Below are positions 8,214-16,946 of a stretch of 45,012 nt of DNA, piece by piece. A program made the position numbers and the translations under genes. The stretch is from Nostoc sp. CHAB 5836. GTDB lineage: Bacteria; Cyanobacteriota; Cyanobacteriia; Cyanobacteriales; Nostocaceae. The notes under the pieces were generated by a model that saw only the letters and a program-made list of their open reading frames with translations, did not search any database and was not told the origin of the DNA. Position 1 is the stretch's first letter. Each line of letters begins with the position of its first letter. The stretch lies in NCBI RefSeq assembly GCF_020829445.1, contig NZ_JAIVFV010000044.1, positions 1 through 45,012 of the forward strand. The letters are read 5' to 3'.

Positions 8214-9419
8214 ATGCAAAATAACTGCATCTATCTCGATAATAATGCCACCACTAAGGTAGACCCAGAAGTTATAGAGGTAATGCTACCTTACCTGACG
8301 GATTATTACGGCAATCCCTCCAGTATGCATACCTTTGGTGGGCAAGTCGGTAAAGCAGTGAGAACCGCAAGAGAACAACTTGCAGCCCTTCTGGGAGCCG
8401 ATGAGTCTGAAATTGTCTACACAAGTTGCGGTACTGAGGGAGATAACGCGGCGATTCGAGCCGCACTGTTAGCGCAACCAGAAAAGCGACACATCGTTAC
8501 CACCCAAGTTGAACATCCAGCAGTACTCAATGTCTGCAAACAATTAGAAACCCAAGGTTACACTGTTACCTATCTATCAGTAAATCATCAAGGGCAGCTG
8601 GATCTAGATGAACTAGAAGCTTCTTTGACGGGTAACACCGCCTTGGTGACAATTATGTATGCTAATAATGAAACCGGCACGGTTTTCCCGATTGAGCAAA
8701 TTGGGTTGCGGGTAAAAGAATATGGCGCTATCTTCCATGTAGATGCGGTGCAAGCAGTGGGAAAAATCCCGTTGAATATGAAGACTAGCACCGTGGATAT
8801 GTTAACCCTGTCTGGTCACAAGTTGCACGGGCCGAAAGGAATTGGTGCTTTGTATATTCGGCGCGGGGTTCGGTTCCGTCCCTTCATGATTGGGGGACAC
8901 CAAGAACGCGGACGTAGGGCGGGAACAGAGAATGTTCCAGCAATTATCGCCTTGGGCAAAGCTGCCCAACTGGAACTGTTACACTTAGAAGAAGCCACCA
9001 AAAGAGAAAGAAGGCTGCGCGATCGCCTCGAACAAACTTTACTTGCTAAAATTCCCGATTGTGTAGTCAACGGTGACATAACGCAGAGATTGCCCAATAC
9101 TACAAATATCGGCTTCAAGTATATTGAAGGTGAAGCTATCTTACTATCCTTGAATAAATACGGTATCTGTGCATCATCCGGTTCTGCTTGCACCTCCGGT
9201 TCTCTAGAACCTTCTCACGTCCTCCGGGCTATGGGCTTACCCTACACAACTTTGCACGGTTCCATTCGCTTCAGTCTTTGTCGCTACACTACAGTTGCCG
9301 AAATCGATCAAGTAATAGAGGTAATGCCCAGTATTGTAGAACGTTTACGCGCCCTCTCACCCTTCAAAAATGATGATGCAGGTTGGCTGCAAGAACAGTC
9401 ATTAGTCACTAGTCATTAG
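8214..9419 (+). CDS. nifS: Cysteine desulfurase NifS
   Basis: A PLP enzyme that mobilises sulfur from cysteine for nitrogenase Fe-S clusters, delivering to NifU. The product starts MQNNCIYLDNNATTKVDPEV from ATG 8214; an in-frame TTG at 8202 would add four residues and is not needed. The PLP lysine is K203 in SGHKLHGPKG. The sulfur-accepting cysteine is C326 in SSGSACTSGS. The HVDAVQAVGK segment fits PLP-ring contacts. At 401 residues it has typical NifS length. It lies between fdxN and nifU on the same strand. Confidence 0.96.
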   Translation: MQNNCIYLDNNATTKVDPEVIEVMLPYLTDYYGNPSSMHTFGGQVGKAVRTAREQLAALLGADESEIVYTSCGTEGDNAAIRAALLAQPEKRHIVTTQVEHPAVLNVCKQLETQGYTVTYLSVNHQGQLDLDELEASLTGNTALVTIMYANNETGTVFPIEQIGLRVKEYGAIFHVDAVQAVGKIPLNMKTSTVDMLTLSGHKLHGPKGIGALYIRRGVRFRPFMIGGHQERGRRAGTENVPAIIALGKAAQLELLHLEEATKRERRLRDRLEQTLLAKIPDCVVNGDITQRLPNTTNIGFKYIEGEAILLSLNKYGICASSGSACTSGSLEPSHVLRAMGLPYTTLHGSIRFSLCRYTTVAEIDQVIEVMPSIVERLRALSPFKNDDAGWLQEQSLVTSH

Positions 9420-9505
9420 TCATTGGTCATTAGTTTTGGACAAAGGACAAATGACAAATGACAAAGGACAAAGGACAAATGACTAATGACTAATGACAAA
9501 GGAAA
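9408..9505. repeat. Heptamer tandem repeats between nifS and nifU
   Basis: Runs of (A)GTCATT(A) and GACAAAT/GACAAAG/GACTAAT heptamers fill nearly the whole spacer. They form two oppositely oriented blocks and could fold back on each other in RNA. Similar heptamers occur upstream of nifH near 11120-11160. Confidence 0.85.
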
Positions 9506-9511
9506 AAAATC

Positions 9512-10411
9512 ATGTGGGACTACACTGATAAAGTATTAGAACTGTTTTACGATCCCAAAAATCAGGGAGCAATCGAAGAAACTAGCGAACCTGGAGTTAA
9601 GGTTGCAACGGGCGAAATCGGTAGCATTGCTTGTGGTGATGCTCTAAGATTGCACCTGAAAGTGGAAGTCGAATCTGATAAGATTCTAGATGCTCGCTTT
9701 CAAACCTTTGGCTGTACTAGTGCGATCGCTTCTTCTAGTGCATTAACCGAGATGATCAAAGGTTTAACTTTAGATGAAGCTCTGAAAGTGTCCAATAAAG
9801 ACATTGCAGATTACCTGGGTGGTTTACCAGAAGCAAAGATGCACTGCTCTGTCATGGGACAAGAAGCGCTAGAAGCCGCTATCTATAATTATCGTGGCAT
9901 TCCTTTAGCTACCCACGATGATGATGATGATGGCGCGTTAGTTTGCAGTTGCTTTGGCATCAGCGAATCTAAGATTCGCCGCGTCATTCTAGAAAATCAT
10001 CTCACGGATGCTGAACAAGTAACAAATTATGTAAAAGCTGGTGGCGGATGCGGTTCCTGTCTGGCTAATATCGATGATATTATTAGATCAGTTCAACAGG
10101 AATACGCCTCACCTGCTCTCAACAATTACGGCGTAAAAGTTGCCACAGAAATTGTTACGTCTAAAGAGCGATCGCTAACCAATGTGCAAAAGATTGCTCT
10201 AATTCAAAAGGTTCTTGATGAAGAAGTCAGACCCGTACTCATCGCAGACGGGGGAGATGTAGAACTCTATGATGTAGAAGGCGATCGCGTTAAAGTTGTA
10301 CTGCAAGGTGCTTGCGGTTCCTGTTCTAGTAGTACAGCAACCCTAAAAATTGCGATCGAAGCCAGATTACAAGATCGTGTCAGCAAGAGCCTTGTAGTCG
10401 AAGCAGTTTAG
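9512..10411 (+). CDS. nifU: Fe-S scaffold protein NifU
   Basis: This 299-residue modular NifU holds three domains. An IscU-like N-terminal domain (about residues 1-130) has cysteines in SIACGD, FGCTSAIASS and KMHCSVMG. A central [2Fe-2S] domain has CSCFGIS and GGGCGSCLANID. The C-terminal Nfu domain has GACGSCSSSTATLK. It assembles clusters for NifH and NifD/K using sulfur from NifS. ATG 9512 follows an AAAGGAAAAA ribosome binding site. An acidic linker (DDDDDGAL) joins domains 1 and 2. Confidence 0.96.
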   Translation: MWDYTDKVLELFYDPKNQGAIEETSEPGVKVATGEIGSIACGDALRLHLKVEVESDKILDARFQTFGCTSAIASSSALTEMIKGLTLDEALKVSNKDIADYLGGLPEAKMHCSVMGQEALEAAIYNYRGIPLATHDDDDDGALVCSCFGISESKIRRVILENHLTDAEQVTNYVKAGGGCGSCLANIDDIIRSVQQEYASPALNNYGVKVATEIVTSKERSLTNVQKIALIQKVLDEEVRPVLIADGGDVELYDVEGDRVKVVLQGACGSCSSSTATLKIAIEARLQDRVSKSLVVEAV

Positions 10412-10518
10412 GAATTGCTTTCTTGACTTAACGTACTCGACAAATACGCCCTAATATGCATTCAGCCACAAACAGAAAGTAGGACTTGAACCGAATCATT
10501 GTCTTCAGTCAATGCTTC

Positions 10519-10600
10519 ATACCAATTCTTTCTTAATTACGAATTAGGTTAGCGCAGCGTTAGCGACGCAGGAGCGTCATTACGAATTACGAATTGGTAT
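10519..10600. repeat. Small MITE-like repeat between nifU and glbN
   Basis: ATACCAATTC at 10519 and GAATTGGTAT at 10591-10600 are inverted ends, with a second inner TTACGAATTA motif. The centre carries TTAGCGACGCAGGAGCGTCA, related to the GC-rich palindromic repeats elsewhere in the window, possibly one repeat inside another. Confidence 0.7.
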
Positions 10601-10651
10601 CGCGCCTACTTGCTTTCTTTCATCATCCAACTCGCTTCAAAGGAACAGGAT

Positions 10652-11008
10652 ATGAGCACATTGTACGACAATATTGGTGGACAACCAGCTATTGAACAAG
10701 TAGTAGATGAACTCCACAAACGCATTGCCACAGATAGCCTCCTCAGCCCCATTTTTGCTGGTACAGACATGGCAAAGCAACGCAATCATCTAGTTGCTTT
10801 CTTAGCTCAAATATTTGAGGGGCCAAAGCAATACGGCGGTCGTCCAATGGACAAAACCCACGCAGGATTGAATTTACAGCAACCACACTTCGATGCGATC
10901 GCCAAGCATCTCGGTGAAGCAATGGCTGTGCGTGGAGTGTCAGCAGAAAACACCAAAGCTGCACTAGATCGCGTCACAAATATGAAGGGCGCTATTTTGA
11001 ACAAGTAA
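10652..11008 (+). CDS. glbN: Truncated haemoglobin (cyanoglobin) GlbN
   Basis: This 118-residue group I truncated haemoglobin starts MSTLYDNIGG at ATG 10652, preceded by AAAGGAACAGG. Glycine motifs of the truncated fold are seen (IGG near residue 9, YGG near 61-63). H70 in KTHAGL is the proximal haem ligand, and H46 in KQRNHLVAF is the E10 position known in Synechocystis GlbN. A glbN gene between nifU and nifH is known from Nostoc commune, where the protein was proposed to scavenge or deliver O2 near the membrane under nitrogen-fixing, microaerobic conditions. An earlier in-frame start at 10610 is not supported by the family. Confidence 0.95.
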   Translation: MSTLYDNIGGQPAIEQVVDELHKRIATDSLLSPIFAGTDMAKQRNHLVAFLAQIFEGPKQYGGRPMDKTHAGLNLQQPHFDAIAKHLGEAMAVRGVSAENTKAALDRVTNMKGAILNK

Positions 11009-11009
11009 T

Positions 11010-11065
11010 AGGACTTATGCATTGATTGTTGACAAATAACAACATCAAGTCCTATTTAGTTTTTC
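11010..11065 (+). terminator. Hairpin after glbN
   Basis: AGGACTT (11010-11016) pairs with AAGTCCT (11047-11053), with an inner GTTG/CAAC pairing, followed by TTTAGTTTTTC. The position two nucleotides past the glbN stop suits a terminator separating glbN from nifH. Confidence 0.55.
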
Positions 11066-12251
<1,186 letters not shown>

Positions 12252-12301
12252 GTCGCTGCCAAGAAAGAATGCTCAGTTTAAATTGATGGGTAAGCAAGTT
12301 C

Positions 12302-12350
12302 GTAGTCAGGACTTTAGTCCTTATTTTCTAAGCACTAAAGTGCTTACTAC
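12302..12350 (+). ncRNA. nifH-nifD intergenic double stem-loop
   Basis: GTAG..AGGACTTTAGTCCT and AGCACTAAAGTGCTTACTAC form two short hairpins enclosed by a GTAG/CTAC outer pairing. In heterocystous strains nifH mRNA accumulates apart from nifHDK mRNA; this structure could mark a processing or attenuation site, which is an inference. The same palindrome type (GGACTAAAGTCC) recurs inside the MITE near 33316. Confidence 0.5.
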
Positions 12351-12495
12351 AAACCCTCAAAACTAGCTTGACAAAAAGGAAAAAGGAAGAGTTTCATATC
12401 TTTCCTTTTACCTCTCTCTTGCATCTCCCCCCTAACCTTAGAGGGGACTCCTAGTCCCCCTATGCCCCGATCCTTACGAGTCACAGAGGCTAAAT

Positions 12496-13437
12496 ATGAC
12501 ACCTCCAGAAAATCAAAACATCATCGAAGAAAGAAAAGAGCTAATTAAAGAAGTTCTAGACGCTTACCCCGATAAAGCTAAGAAAAAACGGGAAAAGCAC
12601 TTAAGTGTATACGAAGAAGGTAAGTCCGATTGCGGCGTTAAGTCTAACATCAAATCCCTGCCTGGGGTAATGACCGCTCGTGGTTGTGCTTACGCCGGTT
12701 CTAAAGGTGTGGTTTGGGGCCCTATTAAGGACATGATCCACATCAGCCACGGGCCTGTAGGTTGCGGTTACTGGTCTTGGTCTGGTCGTCGTAACTACTA
12801 TATCGGCACCACAGGTATTGATACCTTTGGTACTATGCACTTCACCTCTGACTTCCAAGAAAGAGATATCGTTTTTGGTGGTGACAAGAAACTTGTCAAG
12901 CTCATCCAAGAACTAGATGTACTTTTCCCCCTCAACCGTGGTGTTTCCATTCAATCTGAATGTCCCATCGGTTTAATCGGGGATGACATTGAAGCAGTTG
13001 CTCGGAAAACATCGAAAGAAATTGGCAAGCCAGTTGTACCTGTGCGTTGCGAAGGCTTCCGGGGTGTTTCCCAATCTTTGGGACACCACATTGCTAACGA
13101 CATGGTTCGTGACTGGGTATTCACCAGAGCAGATCAAGCGAAAAAAGACGGTACACTCAAGTTTGAAGGTACTCCTTATGATGTAGCCATCATTGGTGAC
13201 TACAACATCGGTGGTGATGCTTGGGCTAGCCGCATCCTGTTAGAAGAAATCGGCTTGCGCGTAGTCGCTCAGTGGTCAGGTGATGGCACCATCAACGAAA
13301 TGTTGATGACCCCCAATGTGAAGATGAACCTCATCCACTGTTACCGGTCGATGAACTACATCAGCCGTCACATGGAAGAAGCTTATGGTATACCCTGTAC
13401 GAAGTATGATTTAATGTGTTGTGATACCAGGATTTAG
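12496..13437 (+). CDS. nifD: Nitrogenase MoFe protein alpha subunit, 5' segment (interrupted)
   Basis: NifD-like sequence runs to base 13397: P-cluster region [13 protein letters not shown] and [10 protein letters not shown], then the substrate-pocket His in SLGHHIAND, and the FeMo-co Cys in HCYRSMNYI. After AYGIP (residues 296-300) the frame leaves NifD and ends [13 protein letters not shown], which is encoded by the inserted element. Residue 301 would be Trp after excision but is Cys here. As it stands the gene makes a 313-residue truncated product without function. It continues at 20773. Confidence 0.97.
   Translation: MTPPENQNIIEERKELIKEVLDAYPDKAKKKREKHLSVYEEGKSDCGVKSNIKSLPGVMTARGCAYAGSKGVVWGPIKDMIHISHGPVGCGYWSWSGRRNYYIGTTGIDTFGTMHFTSDFQERDIVFGGDKKLVKLIQELDVLFPLNRGVSIQSECPIGLIGDDIEAVARKTSKEIGKPVVPVRCEGFRGVSQSLGHHIANDMVRDWVFTRADQAKKDGTLKFEGTPYDVAIIGDYNIGGDAWASRILLEEIGLRVVAQWSGDGTINEMLMTPNVKMNLIHCYRSMNYISRHMEEAYGIPCTKYDLMCCDTRI
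13388..13397 (+). other. Left recombination site of the nifD element
   Basis: GTATACCCTG falls across nifD codons 298-301 (GGT ATA CCC TG). Beyond it the NifD frame is lost. The identical 10-mer is at 20763-20772. Confidence 0.88.
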
Positions 13438-13508
13438 TCCACGTCTAACTTTGCTTAGTTTAAACATTGTTCTAAATGGACTAAATTTTAAGACACATTT
13501 AAGACATA

Positions 13509-14918
13509 ATGAAAAGCAAGGCGCAGGACGACGTTTTTGAGGATTTCATTCCGCCAGCATCTACCGATGGCAGCTATCTAGGAACGCAGAAACACATGAA
13601 GGCTACTCGGCAGCATCTGGAACGTAAGTTTGAGAAAGGTTTGACAGACACTAGGGCCCGTCTAAAAGCCGCTAAGGTCAAAGTGGGTTTGGTCGTGGCA
13701 CGGGACACTATTCAATTGCAAGCATCCCTACCAATCAAGCCGGGCGATCGCGACACTAAAGGAACTGGTTTTAAGCAGTACAAGATTTCGCTAAACATCC
13801 CTGCAAGCTTGGACGGGTTGAGAACAGCTGAGGAAGAGGCAAACGAGCTAGGCAAGCTACTCGCCCGTAAACAGTTTGAATGGACTGATAAATATCTGGG
13901 TAAAATCGCTAAGGTCAGCAACAGATCCCAAACCCTTGGTGATGTTTTAGAAGAATTTGAAACTGAGTATTTCAAAACACGAAAATTAACAGAAAAAAGT
14001 AAACACACCTTTTTCTATTACAAGGAGTATTTACGGCGATTGATTGGGCTAGATACTTTATTGACTCAACCGGAGATTGATAAAAAATTTGCAGAGTTGA
14101 CGGGAGATTCTGCCAAATACAGCGCCGTTAAATCGTTGAAGGTTTTAAAAGCAACTCTTAATTTAACTGGCTTCACCCTCGAACACTTTAAAGCTACACA
14201 ACCCAAAAGTCAGACTAGGGACATTCCCAGTGATGAGGATATCATCAAATATCAGGAATCTTTTCATCATTATTCTTTGACTAGAAGTCTAACAATTAAA
14301 AAGAATTGCTTAGACAGTTGGAAGATGTGGGAATGGGTGTATGGAATGCTTGCTACTTATGGACTACGCCCAAGAGAACTGTTTGTAAATCCTGAAATTG
14401 ATTGGTGGTTGAGTCCTGAAAATAAAGATAATACATGGAAAGTTCACCCAGATACTAAGACTGGTTACAGAGAAGCTTTACCGCTACATCCTGAATGGGT
14501 TTACTTGTTTGATTTAAAAAACGTAGAGTATTTGGAACTGTTAAAAGCTCAAACTGATGGCAGAACTAGTTTTACAGATATCAACACTATTCGGGTTAAT
14601 TGTTCATCATGGTTTAGGCGCGTAAATATTCCGTTTACGCCCTATGATTTACGCCACGCTTGGGCGATTCGAGCGCACATGATGGGCATTCCAATTAAAG
14701 CTGCTGCTGATAACTTGGGGCATTCTGTAGAGATTCACACTGAGATTTATCAGAAGTGGTTCAGCTTGGAGAACCGGAGGAAGGTAATTAAGCAGGCAGT
14801 GGATAAAAAAGATGACATGGATACGTTGATACAGGAGAATGCACGGCTAAGGGCTGAGGTGGAATATCTCAGGCAAGCTCTGGCACGGCATCAAATCAGT
14901 GAGGTGCTGTCTACTTGA
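13509..14918 (+). CDS. XisA/XisC-like tyrosine recombinase
   Basis: This 469-residue site-specific recombinase starts 111 nt inside the left end of the element. The visible catalytic set is R287 (GLRPREL), K317 (DTKTGYRE), Y379-R382 (PYDLRHAW), H405 (NLGHS) and nucleophile Y414 (EIYQKWF). The usual HxxR box is YxxR, a change I recall as shared with XisA and XisC. The N-terminal 130 or so residues are basic and probably bind DNA. The C-terminus ends in a coiled-coil-like helix (LIQENARLRAEVEYLRQAL). It most likely excises this element from nifD in heterocysts. The upstream A+T-rich 70 nt (13438-13508) should hold its promoter. Confidence 0.9.
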   Translation: MKSKAQDDVFEDFIPPASTDGSYLGTQKHMKATRQHLERKFEKGLTDTRARLKAAKVKVGLVVARDTIQLQASLPIKPGDRDTKGTGFKQYKISLNIPASLDGLRTAEEEANELGKLLARKQFEWTDKYLGKIAKVSNRSQTLGDVLEEFETEYFKTRKLTEKSKHTFFYYKEYLRRLIGLDTLLTQPEIDKKFAELTGDSAKYSAVKSLKVLKATLNLTGFTLEHFKATQPKSQTRDIPSDEDIIKYQESFHHYSLTRSLTIKKNCLDSWKMWEWVYGMLATYGLRPRELFVNPEIDWWLSPENKDNTWKVHPDTKTGYREALPLHPEWVYLFDLKNVEYLELLKAQTDGRTSFTDINTIRVNCSSWFRRVNIPFTPYDLRHAWAIRAHMMGIPIKAAADNLGHSVEIHTEIYQKWFSLENRRKVIKQAVDKKDDMDTLIQENARLRAEVEYLRQALARHQISEVLST

Positions 14919-15010
14919 TCTACAGTTCGCCACATCTACTTCATGATTTTGATTCTTGTGGGCGAAATTTTTTATTTTTTTTTATTTTTTTTTCACTGTC
15001 TTTTTTTTTT

Positions 15011-15108
15011 GAGAAAAAGGTGGCAATGTGGCAACTTTTCGGCTGTATTGCTTGCTGTATCTGGATTAGAAGCGGTTCCTACCTATTTATTACCTTTGAA
15101 GATAATTG
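15011..15108 (-). repeat. Inverted copy of primase-gene linker sequence
   Basis: Read on the minus strand, this stretch matches 19117-19217 in the 3' part of the primase gene. Shared blocks include AGAAAAAGGTGGCAA, TTTCGGCTGTATT and CTTGCTGTATCTGGATTAGA, with scattered changes. The copy is not part of an intact gene. Confidence 0.8.
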
Positions 15109-15144
15109 ATTGATATCTATTGCCGTATTGCTTGCTGTGACTGG

Positions 15145-15190
15145 ATTTTAAGCTCGGTTACTACCTCATTTTAAGCTCGGTTACTACCTC
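15145..15190. repeat. Tandem 23-bp duplication
   Basis: ATTTTAAGCTCGGTTACTACCTC occurs twice in tandem with a period of 23 bp. It follows a second partial copy of the CTTGCTGT..CTGGATT motif of the inverted repeat. Confidence 0.8.
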
Positions 15191-15379
15191 ACCCTAACTC
15201 TGGTTGCCGCTCTCACACCTGCAAGACCTTATATGCTAGATAAAATGCCTATTTTTTGGGAATTTCTGTTAAAAATGGCACCGGAAAAATTTGTCTGCAT
15301 GGCTAAAAACGTTATCCAGAGCGGGTTTTAGCCGTCTACAACTCCGTCTACACCTGTAGACAGTGTAGACGCACTACAA

Positions 15380-15475
15380 CCGCACACAAAACGCACTTGT
15401 CACCGTCAATTGAGGCATTGCAACCGCACTTGTCACCGTCTATCGTGGCATTGCAACCGCACTTGTCACCTCCTG
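15380..15475. repeat. Three 33-bp iterons
   Basis: CGCACTTGTCACC recurs at 15392, 15425 and 15458 with an exact 33-bp period; the longer unit is GGCATTGCAACCGCACTTGTCACC. Direct repeats of this size are typical replication-protein binding sites on plasmids. They lie in the gene-free stretch 14919-15664 of the element, upstream of a primase-helicase gene. Confidence 0.75.
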
Positions 15476-15664
15476 TTGTTGGGGTGTAGACGGGTTGAAA
15501 CCGTGCATAAGTTGACTACAAACCGTGCTTTAGTTCCTTGATAAAAGCCTCAATCGCCTTTCCTGCCGTTGATTGCTTGCCCACTTTCAGCTTGTTGAGC
15601 GTGCGATCGCGGGTTAGGATTAACTCTTCATTGCTTGGCTGCCCGGTAGTAGCGCTATTCTCCT

Positions 15665-15952
15665 CTACTGCCGGGCTTTCAATTTTCCCCGCAGTTCCTC
15701 CAGCCGTGTCTCTAGTTGCGTTTCTAGTTCCGATCGCACTTCAGTTAGGCTTGCTTCTACTTCTTGCTTAACCAATGACTTGATGTCTACAGGTGTAGAC
15801 GATAGTGTAGACGGTTCTACAATCCCTGCTAACATTCCTCTCAGCAATCTTGCAGCTGTCTGACTTGGGGATTTATCCTCTGAAACTTGGAAAGCTTGCA
15901 GTGCTTCTAGTTCAGCATCAGTCAAGCGGTATGAAATTACATTACTACGCAT
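15665..15952 (-). CDS. Ribbon-helix-helix-like DNA-binding protein
   Basis: The product reads MRSNVISYRLTDAELEALQA, then PSQTAARLLRGMLAG and a long Glu/Arg coiled coil to the C-terminus (EVEASLTEVRSELE..LEELRGKLKARQ). The first 45 residues fit a ribbon-helix-helix fold (beta strand VISYRLTD, two helices), as in small plasmid regulators and accessory partition proteins. I chose ATG 15952; the ATG at 15973 would add seven residues. It is the only minus-strand gene between the recombinase and the primase and is surrounded by GTAGAC motifs, its most likely binding sites. Confidence 0.65.
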   Translation of the reverse strand: MRSNVISYRLTDAELEALQAFQVSEDKSPSQTAARLLRGMLAGIVEPSTLSSTPVDIKSLVKQEVEASLTEVRSELETQLETRLEELRGKLKARQ

Positions 15953-16090
15953 TTGTAGACTATCTGTAAACATCTATGTCTACATAGTAGGTCAACCAGC
16001 ATTCATTGTCTACAGATTTGTCTACAATGTTGACAATCAAGGAAATAGTAGCTTAGACTGTTTGTAGACAGAAAGTAAACGATAGTAGAC

Positions 16091-16351
16091 AAGGAAACAG
16101 CGAGTAAATCGTAGCGTCGTGTCGCTCCCAAGTTCACTACCCACATGGGATGGATAAATAATCATCCCGGCTAAAGAAGTGCGATCGCAATTTGTTGCGA
16201 AATCTGCTTCAATGATTTCAGATACCTGATGTGACAAATGAAGTCAGCGCTTAAAACGCGCCCTGGCAGGAGAAACTACTACATCTCCCCCACCAGCACG
16301 ACTTCCCCCCAATCGTTCAGTTTACAGACCCACGATTAAGAGGCAATAAGA
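16091..16351. other. Gene-free stretch inside the element
   Basis: I see no convincing gene. The stretch contains one HIP1 site (16181) and a 33-codon frame from ATG 16220 without recognisable features. It probably carries the promoter of the downstream genes. Confidence 0.3.
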
Positions 16352-16642
16352 ATGATAGCGTCTGACGCGCCCACTTTGGGCATTTTTAGTCAAGCGTCAA
16401 GGTTTTGGCGTTTGCGAGTGAGTAAAGAATTCGACAAGCCAGAATATTACATTGGTCAAACCGTGCTGCACAAGATAAAGGTGAGGCAGGGTGAAATTTT
16501 GTACCCAGTAACAGTGTTTGGTCTTTCCTGGACTGGTATGGACTGGCAGTACAACGTCTCCCTCCCAGAAGATCATCCTTGGTTTGAGCCAGATGACAAT
16601 GAGCGCGAATGGGTTGATGACCGAGAATTAGAGCCGATGTAA
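16352..16642 (+). CDS. Small hypothetical protein, SH3-like pattern
   Basis: This is a 96-residue acidic protein. The pattern YYIGQTVLHKIKV..GEILYPVTVFGLSWTG..WQYNVSLPEDHPWF ends in DDRELEPM. The alternation of short hydrophobic strands, with GQ-V near the start and a Trp-rich strand, resembles SH3-like/KOW-like barrels. The C-terminal 55 residues of the primase in this element (VGDQVEYIG..GDIFWLTQPG) have a similar pattern. It lies 305 nt upstream of the primase on the same strand. The role is unknown. Confidence 0.6.
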   Translation: MIASDAPTLGIFSQASRFWRLRVSKEFDKPEYYIGQTVLHKIKVRQGEILYPVTVFGLSWTGMDWQYNVSLPEDHPWFEPDDNEREWVDDRELEPM

Positions 16643-16946
16643 TTAATTAAAATGCCTTGGTCGGTGGTTGCACACCTTCCAAGGCTAAATTCCACTCAGT
16701 TGAACCACTGTACACATCGGTAGTTGCTCCAAGGGGAAGTATACTTAGTTCTATTGTGCTGCACTTGGTGCAATTTCTACAGTATTTTTTGCTCAGTGGC
16801 AGTCATGTCGGCAAGTTTGGCGAACTATTGACTAAACCACCACATATCCCAAGATCAGGCGAAAGTGAATAGCGTTGAGAGAAGGACACCGACTGTGAAA
16901 GTGAATCAAACATCTACAAACTTAAACCATTCGAGATTGTCGAACC
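16643..16946. other. Spacer before the primase gene
   Basis: About 300 nt with no convincing gene; a 71-codon frame at 16657-16872 has no recognisable features. It includes GAAGTATACTTAG (16736-16748), a palindrome containing the GTATAC of the element's recombination site. Confidence 0.35.

Larger units (their letters stand above)
15330..16090. promoter_or_regulatory. Cluster of GTAGAC/GTCTAC motifs
   Basis: More than fifteen GTAGAC or GTCTAC hexamers occur here, many as inverted pairs such as GTCTACACCTGTAGAC, GTCTACAGGTGTAGAC and GTAGACAGTGTAGAC. They lie on both sides of, and inside, the RHH-like gene. This is the expected pattern for operators of a ribbon-helix-helix regulator or a partition/origin site. 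Function is inferred from the layout only. Confidence 0.6.

Noticed and set aside
13438..13508. Possible programmed frameshift extending nifD
   Set aside because: The sequence past 13397 has no NifD similarity in any frame, whereas excision across the 10-bp repeats restores NifD exactly.
14915..15109. Phe-rich 64-codon frame after the recombinase
   Set aside because: It is encoded by poly-T and the inverted repeat; its apparent membrane character is a composition effect.
15330..15500. CRISPR array
   Set aside because: The 33-bp units are contiguous, with no spacers of unique sequence between conserved repeats; iterons fit better.
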